Source of the DNA: Burkholderiales bacterium
Lineage (GTDB): Bacteria > Pseudomonadota > Gammaproteobacteria > Burkholderiales > Casimicrobiaceae
Assembly (NCBI GenBank): GCA_025354165.1
Contig: JANXNI010000081.1
Coordinates: 1-64,000 of the forward strand
Length of the DNA: 64,000 nucleotides
Direction: 5' to 3'
The notes under the pieces were generated by a model. That model searched no databases. It had not been told where the DNA came from and saw only the letters and a program-made list of their open reading frames with translations. Position numbers and translations under genes: made by a program. Within the stretch, counting starts at the first letter, position 1. Each line of letters begins with the position of its first letter. Below, in pieces: positions 59,135 through 64,000 of the stretch.

Positions 59135-60085
59135 GTGAGCGCGCCGCTGGGGGGTCAGACCGGGCGCGTTTTCCCGGTGCCGCTCTGGACCGCATCCATG
59201 ATGCTGCTAACGGTTGAATTTGCGCTGTGGAGTTGGCTGGTGAACCACTTTTACTTTCAACCCGGACGGTTGGCAGGTTGCGCCGTTCTGGTCATAGCAT
59301 TGGCGCTGGGCGTCAGAGCGCTAGTTGCCTTGGCGAGCTATTTTTTTTCACGATGGAAAGGCTCACCGGTGCCAGTCGCGATGCAGATGGGGCCGCTCGC
59401 ATGGCTTCACTTCTTTGCAATTGAATGCTTTCATCTTTGCATCCAGAACCTGATCCTGATCCCGTTTCGTGGCTTGTTTCACACGGCAAGCGAACGCGGC
59501 AACAGTGATGCACGCGGTCCAGTACTGTTGCTTCAATCCGGTTACGTCAACAACGGCGCAGTGTGGTTTTTCACTGCGCGTGCGCTCGAACGCAGGGGTT
59601 TCCGAGTCTTCACTATCGACCAACCGGTTTTTGCATCGATCGATGTGATGGGAAAGCTACTGGCCAGGCGCCTAGACGAGGTTCTTGTGCTCACGGGCGA
59701 GCAACATCTCACCCTCATTGCACACAGTATGGGTGGACTTATCTGCCGCGCCTACTTGCGGCAGTTTGGCGTTGCAAAAGTGGCGCAACTGGTGACGCTC
59801 GGCTCTCCGCACCATGGCACCTTCCACGCCTATCTGGCAAGCGGCGCGAACGGTTTGCAAATGCGACCCGGCAACCCCTGGCTGCTGACACTTGGCGAAA
59901 CGCCGGTAACGGTGCCATTCACCAGTATTTTTAGCGCACATGACACGGTCATATCGCCGCAAGACTCATCAAGGATGTCCGAGGCCACAAACGTTGAAAT
60001 TTCCGGCACTGGACATGTCAGCATGCCCAGCGGAAAGGCAGCTCGCCGCACGTTGATATCTGTACTCGAACGGGCGCACTCCTGA
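59135..60085 (+). CDS. Membrane-anchored alpha/beta-hydrolase (lipase-like)
   Basis: The 316-residue protein has two N-terminal membrane helices (about 19-37 and 45-70) and an alpha/beta-hydrolase domain with a full candidate triad: Ser198 in LIAHSMGG (the elbow has Ala instead of the usual Gly), Asp270 in FSAHD, His294 in GTGHVSMPSG. GSPHHGTF is typical of triacylglycerol-lipase-like proteins. GTG start at 59135, three bases after the GMC stop, so the three genes probably form one operon. Confidence 0.85.
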   Translation: MSAPLGGQTGRVFPVPLWTASMMLLTVEFALWSWLVNHFYFQPGRLAGCAVLVIALALGVRALVALASYFFSRWKGSPVPVAMQMGPLAWLHFFAIECFHLCIQNLILIPFRGLFHTASERGNSDARGPVLLLQSGYVNNGAVWFFTARALERRGFRVFTIDQPVFASIDVMGKLLARRLDEVLVLTGEQHLTLIAHSMGGLICRAYLRQFGVAKVAQLVTLGSPHHGTFHAYLASGANGLQMRPGNPWLLTLGETPVTVPFTSIFSAHDTVISPQDSSRMSEATNVEISGTGHVSMPSGKAARRTLISVLERAHS

Positions 60086-60263
60086 CGCGAATTTGGGGCA
60101 AAAACCGCGTCAAAAACGAGACGCCTACAAGACGACGGCGTTTTCGCCTACGTGCTCGGGGTCCACTGAAGGCTAATATTCAATACACACGATAATCAAC
60201 TGGCCGATTTTTCCCTGTTCGCACGCTGTCTGGAGTGCGTCAACAACTTTCTGTGAGCTTCTT

Positions 60264-60638
60264 TTGGCGCTGCGCATCTATCTGGTTGAAGACAACCTGC
60301 TTATTCGCGAGAATCTAACGTCTACTTTAACGGAATTGGTAGACACTGAATTTGTAGGGTGGGCTGACGGCGAGCGTGCAGCAATTGACTGGCTTGGTGC
60401 GAACGCTGACAGTTGGGATTTGGCGATCGTGGATCTATTTCTTAAGCAGGGCAACGGCTTGGGAGTGGTTGGCGCGTGCCGCACGCGGACAGCTGAAAAA
60501 AAGCTCGTCGTGCTGACCAATTACGCGACGCCTGCGGTGCGCGAACGTTGCATGGCACTGGGCGCAGACGCCGTATTTGACAAGTCCAACGATATCGAAA
60601 AACTGGTGGAATTTTGCGTCGAGCAAAGCGGCCGCTGA
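60264..60638 (+). CDS. Single-domain response regulator
   Basis: A 124-residue stand-alone receiver: acidic pair in YLVEDNLLIRENL, phospho-Asp in WDLAIVDLFLKQGNG, Thr in LVVLTNYATPAVRER, and Lys in DAVFDKSND. It has no output domain, so it probably acts by protein contact. The start is TTG at 60264. It is convergent with the NarL-type regulator gene and close to the CHASE3 kinase, a possible partner. Confidence 0.88.
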   Translation: MALRIYLVEDNLLIRENLTSTLTELVDTEFVGWADGERAAIDWLGANADSWDLAIVDLFLKQGNGLGVVGACRTRTAEKKLVVLTNYATPAVRERCMALGADAVFDKSNDIEKLVEFCVEQSGR

Positions 60639-60703
60639 GTCAGCGGGCTATGGGCGCCAATATCGCGCCCCGCGCTAATTTCGTCACCCACAGCAATCAA
60701 CGA

Positions 60704-61342
60704 TCAGTCGATCACCTTGTTCTTGAGTGCGTAATACGTCAGACTGCTGTTCGATGTCAGCCCCATTTTTTCCATAATGCGTGTGCGGTACGTGCTCACC
60801 GTCTTCACGCTGATCGACAACCCTTCGGCGATGTCGCCAACCGTTTCACCCTTGGCCAGTCGAACAAATACCTGAAATTCACGCTCCGACAGTTGTTCAT
60901 GCGGCAACCCCTCATCCGGGCGCGTCAGTTGTTGCGCCAACAACTCCGCTACGGCAGGCGTGATGTGACGCCGCCCCTGCGCTACGGTGCGAATGGCGGC
61001 CACAATTTCCGACGGCTCGCACTGTTTGCTCAAATAGCCACTGGCACCCTGACGAATGAGATTCAATGCGTAATGCTCTTCCGGGTAGCCGCTCAAGATC
61101 AGAATCGCGAGGTCCGGTGCCTTGGCGCGAATCATCGCGAGCGCGTCGATGCCGGTTTGTCCCGGCATCGACAGATCCATAAGCAGGACGTCCATTTCTG
61201 TCTTGCGAACCAGATCGATTGCTTCACCGCCACTGCCTGCTTCGCCGACGACCTGCAAATCCGATTCGTCCTCGAAGTACTGACGCAGGCCGGATCTGAC
61301 GATGCTGTGGTCGTCGACAATGCCGATTCTGATCTTGATCAT
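60704..61342 (-). CDS. NarL/LuxR-family response regulator
   Basis: A 212-residue regulator: receiver (about 1-120; RIGIVDDHSIVRSGLRQY, phospho-Asp in MDVLLMDLSMPGQTG) and a LuxR-type helix-turn-helix (about 145-212; LSEREFQVFVRLAKGE, VKTVSTYRTRIMEKMGL). ATG 61342 is chosen over a GTG three codons upstream. It is divergent from the CHASE3 kinase (111 bases), the most likely partner. Confidence 0.95.
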   Translation of the reverse strand: MIKIRIGIVDDHSIVRSGLRQYFEDESDLQVVGEAGSGGEAIDLVRKTEMDVLLMDLSMPGQTGIDALAMIRAKAPDLAILILSGYPEEHYALNLIRQGASGYLSKQCEPSEIVAAIRTVAQGRRHITPAVAELLAQQLTRPDEGLPHEQLSEREFQVFVRLAKGETVGDIAEGLSISVKTVSTYRTRIMEKMGLTSNSSLTYYALKNKVID

Positions 61343-61453
61343 TCGATGCACTACCTAAAAAAATTGAAGCTAACTGAGTTTAGCGTCAGTCGTCATTGCT
61401 TTCAGCCTGATCCGCGCCAGCGCGCAAACAAATTCGATTTTTAGAGGGCCGCC

Positions 61454-62917
61454 ATGGCGATCAAGTTCCACCCCATTCAATGGCTCAAGCAAACCAAATC
61501 GACATTGGCGCTCCCCATGGCCGTCGTTGCTGTCGCATGCCTTGTCGCGCTCAACGAGTTTGGCTATCAGCGCTCAATCGTTAGCGCAGAAAACATGTCG
61601 TTGCAACAGGAAAAGCGGGGCGCACTCAATGCCTTGTTGCAAAACATGCTCGATGCAGAGACCGGGCAGCGTGGTTACCTGTTGACGGGAGATCAAAAAT
61701 ATCTGGATTCCTACGGTGACGCTCTCGTCCAGATTGCGCCTGATCTCGACAAGCTGCGCGATCTCTACGTCAATGACCGTGCGCAAGTTGCGCAGTTTTC
61801 CGAACTGTCCCGAAGTGTGTCGAAGAAACTCGCCGAGCTTGAAGTCACGATTAAGTTGCGCCAACTCGGCGGAGAGACCGAGAACTGGATGCAGGTTGTA
61901 CGTACCGACGTGGGCCGTAGTTACATGGATGCAGTGCGGGACAAGGGCAATGCCCTCATCTCTGCGGCGTCGGTGGATATCGCCGTGAGTCGCATCCGAA
62001 TTGATCAGAGTCTCACCATTTCACGTGTCGGAGTGACGCTCGCGGCGCTTCTCGGGTTATTGGCATTTCATTTGTACCTTCGGCAAACCCAAAAGCTGAA
62101 TGCTGCGGGTGAAACGCAGCGCCTCATGCTCGCCAGAGAGCGCGATCGAATGGGCGAGCTGGTGCGTGAACGGACGGCGCGCCTGTCAGAACTCGCGAGC
62201 CATCTTCAGGTAGTGCAGGAGAAGGAGCGAGATCGCCTTGCCCGGGAGTTGCATGATGAGCTTGGCGCGTTACTGACCGCGGCCAAATTCGACGTGGCAC
62301 GCATCAAATCAAAGATCCCCCTTGACAATCCGGAACTTTCCAAACGGCTAACGCATTTGAACGAATCATTGAATGCGGGCATTGCGCTTAAGCGTCGAAT
62401 CGTTGAGGATTTGCGCCCATCGTCGCTGTCGAATCTTGGGCTCGAATCCGCGCTTGCAATTCTGACCAGCGAATTCAGCGAACGCACCGGTGTTCAAGTG
62501 ACAACGGACATCGAAGCCGTTGACCTAGGGCCAGATGCGGAGCTGACGGTCTATCGAACGGTACAGGAATCGCTCACTAATGTCGCGAAGTATGCGGACG
62601 CAAAAGAGGTAGTGGTATCACTACATGGCTACGAACATCACATTGAGGTGAGCGTTGACGACAACGGGCGAGGCTTTGACGTCGACAATCGTCAGAACGC
62701 GAGTCATGGCTTGCCTGGCATGCGCCATCGCATCGAGGCACTCAACGGTGTGCTCAAAGTATCGTCGTCTCCAGGACATGGCTCGCGCGTACATGCCGTG
62801 TTCCCCCGACCGAAGATAATTGCCGCCAGTGCGAGCCGCATAGGTGACGGAAATGCCGATGGCGACGCGTTTGCCGCCGACGCCACTAGCTCGCCACCGT
62901 CGCCCCACATTAGCTAA
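61454..62917 (+). CDS. CHASE3-domain sensor histidine kinase (NarX class)
   Basis: The 487-residue kinase has two membrane helices (about 18-38 and 192-210) flanking a periplasmic CHASE3 domain (about 40-185, signature AETGQRGYLLTGD), a cytoplasmic HisKA_3 dimer region with His267 in RLARELHDELGALL, and an HATPase domain (DNGRGFDVDNR near residue 403). HisKA_3 kinases pair with NarL-type regulators, and one is divergent next door. ATG 61454 has AGAGGG upstream. Signal unknown. Confidence 0.94.
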   Translation: MAIKFHPIQWLKQTKSTLALPMAVVAVACLVALNEFGYQRSIVSAENMSLQQEKRGALNALLQNMLDAETGQRGYLLTGDQKYLDSYGDALVQIAPDLDKLRDLYVNDRAQVAQFSELSRSVSKKLAELEVTIKLRQLGGETENWMQVVRTDVGRSYMDAVRDKGNALISAASVDIAVSRIRIDQSLTISRVGVTLAALLGLLAFHLYLRQTQKLNAAGETQRLMLARERDRMGELVRERTARLSELASHLQVVQEKERDRLARELHDELGALLTAAKFDVARIKSKIPLDNPELSKRLTHLNESLNAGIALKRRIVEDLRPSSLSNLGLESALAILTSEFSERTGVQVTTDIEAVDLGPDAELTVYRTVQESLTNVAKYADAKEVVVSLHGYEHHIEVSVDDNGRGFDVDNRQNASHGLPGMRHRIEALNGVLKVSSSPGHGSRVHAVFPRPKIIAASASRIGDGNADGDAFAADATSSPPSPHIS

Positions 62918-63111
62918 CGCACTGTACTCACGATCCTCGCTAACGATGCGTACTGTGAGCGCCGTCCTACACCGCCACCGTCGGCGATCCGACATCACGT
63001 TAAGCGACTCACCGATGTTCTGAGCCTCGGGCCCCGAACAAAATCTCTCCTATGGCAACGACTTGTTATTCAAGCGCAAGCCAAACAGCCACCCAGCTTT
63101 AGGAGTTCACC

Positions 63112-63273
63112 ATGTTGCATTACGCAGTTGTCTTTTTAGTAGTCGCCCTCATTGCGGCGGTCTTCGGGTTTGGTGGCATCGCCGCCGGAGCTGTGGAAAT
63201 CGCAAAGATTCTTTTCTACATATTCGCCTTCATCGCGATCGTGACTTTCGTGCTGAGCTTGATTCGTAAGTAA
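63112..63273 (+). CDS. DUF1328 family small membrane protein
   Basis: A 53-residue protein of two hydrophobic helices ([38 protein letters not shown]) with a Gly-rich turn (GGIAAGAVE), exactly the DUF1328 (YtjA-like) pattern. AGGAG lies seven bases before the ATG. Such proteins are often induced by envelope or osmotic stress, an inference from family context. First of three small envelope genes. Confidence 0.93.
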   Translation: MLHYAVVFLVVALIAAVFGFGGIAAGAVEIAKILFYIFAFIAIVTFVLSLIRK

Positions 63274-63338
63274 TCGCTCCGCCGCAGAACCAGTCGCACT
63301 GACCCAAATTTAAACCCCTTACTCTCAGGAAAAATATT

Positions 63339-63758
63339 ATGAAATACGCTAACACTCTATCCTCTGTTGACACCCTTCAAGACGAAATCAGCAAGCGCGG
63401 CAACCAGATTGTCAACGGTATCGAAGATGGTATTGACTCAGCCCACGATGCAGCCCAGAGCGCCCTCTCCAACGCCTCAGGCAAACTTGAGAATTTGCAG
63501 AGTGGCCTGAAGCCTGCGATTGAGCGCTTCGCCTCCCGTAGCGCTGAAATGGCACAAAGCGGGCTCGACGCCACCCGCGAGGCCGGCAGCCGCGCCAAGG
63601 CAACAGCATCGCGCTACGCCAACGCCTGCGAAAACTATGTCACCGAGCAACCAATGAAATCGGTCGCTATCGCCGCAGCAGCAGGCGCAACGTTGGCTGC
63701 GCTATTAATTCTGGCGCGTAACCGTTCGAACTATCGCACTCAGTACAACGGCCGATAG
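63339..63758 (+). CDS. DUF883/YqjD-like membrane-anchored protein
   Basis: The 139-residue protein has a long hydrophilic amphipathic helical part (about 1-105) and a C-terminal membrane helix (MKSVAIAAAAGATLAALLIL) with a short basic tail, the YqjD/ElaB pattern of inner-membrane proteins that can bind ribosomes. It lies between DUF1328 and the YqjE-like gene, a common set. Confidence 0.85.
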   Translation: MKYANTLSSVDTLQDEISKRGNQIVNGIEDGIDSAHDAAQSALSNASGKLENLQSGLKPAIERFASRSAEMAQSGLDATREAGSRAKATASRYANACENYVTEQPMKSVAIAAAAGATLAALLILARNRSNYRTQYNGR

Positions 63759-63803
63759 CCAAACACTGCCTCGCTAACGAAATCTGCAGGAAAGAAGATC
63801 GTC

Positions 63804-64000
63804 ATGCTGGTTCCGCTCTTTAATCTGGTCACACATCGACCTGATCTAATCATCGATCACTTGGCGGGCTATTTAAAGCTCGTTCAGGATGAGTTGAGCA
63901 GCGCGAAACAGCAGATGATTCGTCGCGCGATAGCGGGTGCAGTCGCGCTGGTCTTTGCAGTTGCATTTATCGTGCTAGCCGGTGTGGCGATTATGCTGGC
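63804..64000 (+). CDS. YqjE-like phage holin family protein, 5' part
   Basis: The first 65 codons are in the window and continue past its end. The product begins MLVPLFNLVTHRPDLIIDHL, then a helix and a hydrophobic membrane segment (RRAIAGAVALVFAVAFIVLAG). It resembles Phage_holin_3_6/YqjE proteins, which travel with DUF883 genes. RBS-like AGGAAAGAAG lies upstream. Confidence 0.75.
   Translation, partial: MLVPLFNLVTHRPDLIIDHLAGYLKLVQDELSSAKQQMIRRAIAGAVALVFAVAFIVLAGVAIML

Overview
The window looks like one continuous piece of chromosome from a moderately GC-rich betaproteobacterium, probably near Burkholderiales. This rests on gene order (rpsP-rimM-trmD-rplS; mlaFEDACB - ABC exporter - bolA - murA - hisGDCBHAF; argH-algZ-algR), on a short-form HisG, and on protein types such as the cytochrome c5-like protein and the FFLEELY-motif protein. 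No phage, insertion sequence, transposase or CRISPR array is visible. Species cannot be named from the sequence alone.

Layout. 1-2242: end of rpsP, then rimM, trmD, rplS and a terminator. 2.3-4.2 kb: an odd J-domain-like/RDD membrane protein. 4.2-7.5 kb: tusA-like, dolP, yraN and lpoA on the minus strand, divergent from rsmI. 7.7-13.3 kb: phospholipid-transport operon mlaFEDACB and an ABC-2 exporter pair. 13.3-21 kb: bolA, murA and the histidine operon, which stops at hisF without hisI/hisE. 21-32 kb: an accessory stretch with an Old Yellow Enzyme, a dockerin plus head-repeat surface protein, an SDR, EttA, a PAS-GGDEF-EAL protein, a PhzF protein, an orphan Gly-rich protein and DUF1223. 32.3-35.5 kb: GntR-ABC-permease operon. 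35.6-43.5 kb: adenine deaminase type enzyme, monomeric isocitrate dehydrogenase, a cold-shock protein, clpS-clpA. 43.6-49.9 kb: argH operon with SemiSWEET, facing algZ-algR and an adenosine kinase-like gene. 49.9-56.9 kb: bactofilin, CsgG-like lipoprotein, acyltransferase, apaH, cytochrome c, tRNA-Arg(CCG), MFS transporter, FFLEELY protein. 57-64 kb: Tat-signal protein + GMC oxidoreductase + lipase-like hydrolase, then two response regulators, a CHASE3 histidine kinase, and DUF1328/DUF883/YqjE-type small envelope proteins.

The most unusual signal is not a gene. At least nine intergenic gaps carry a palindromic element close to 116 bp. It starts with CAGCTTTT-like sequence, has a GGGCTA-like block about 30 bases in, and is nearly always centred on TCGA; the second half mirrors the first. 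Five copies are exactly 116 bp and symmetric around the central TCGA to the base; the others differ by one to a few bases. No coding capacity is seen, so they look like a non-autonomous mobile element or a structured RNA/DNA family. REP-like inverted repeats occur separately in the his operon gaps, another inverted pair lies upstream of the GntR operon, and a different MITE-like sequence lies upstream of apaH.

Functionally the window mixes translation and ribosome maturation, outer-membrane lipid and peptidoglycan upkeep (Mla, LpoA, DolP, MurA, bactofilin, CsgG/PG-binding protein), amino-acid synthesis (his, argH), proteolysis (ClpSA) and signalling (AlgZR, c-di-GMP, NarX/NarL-like pair).
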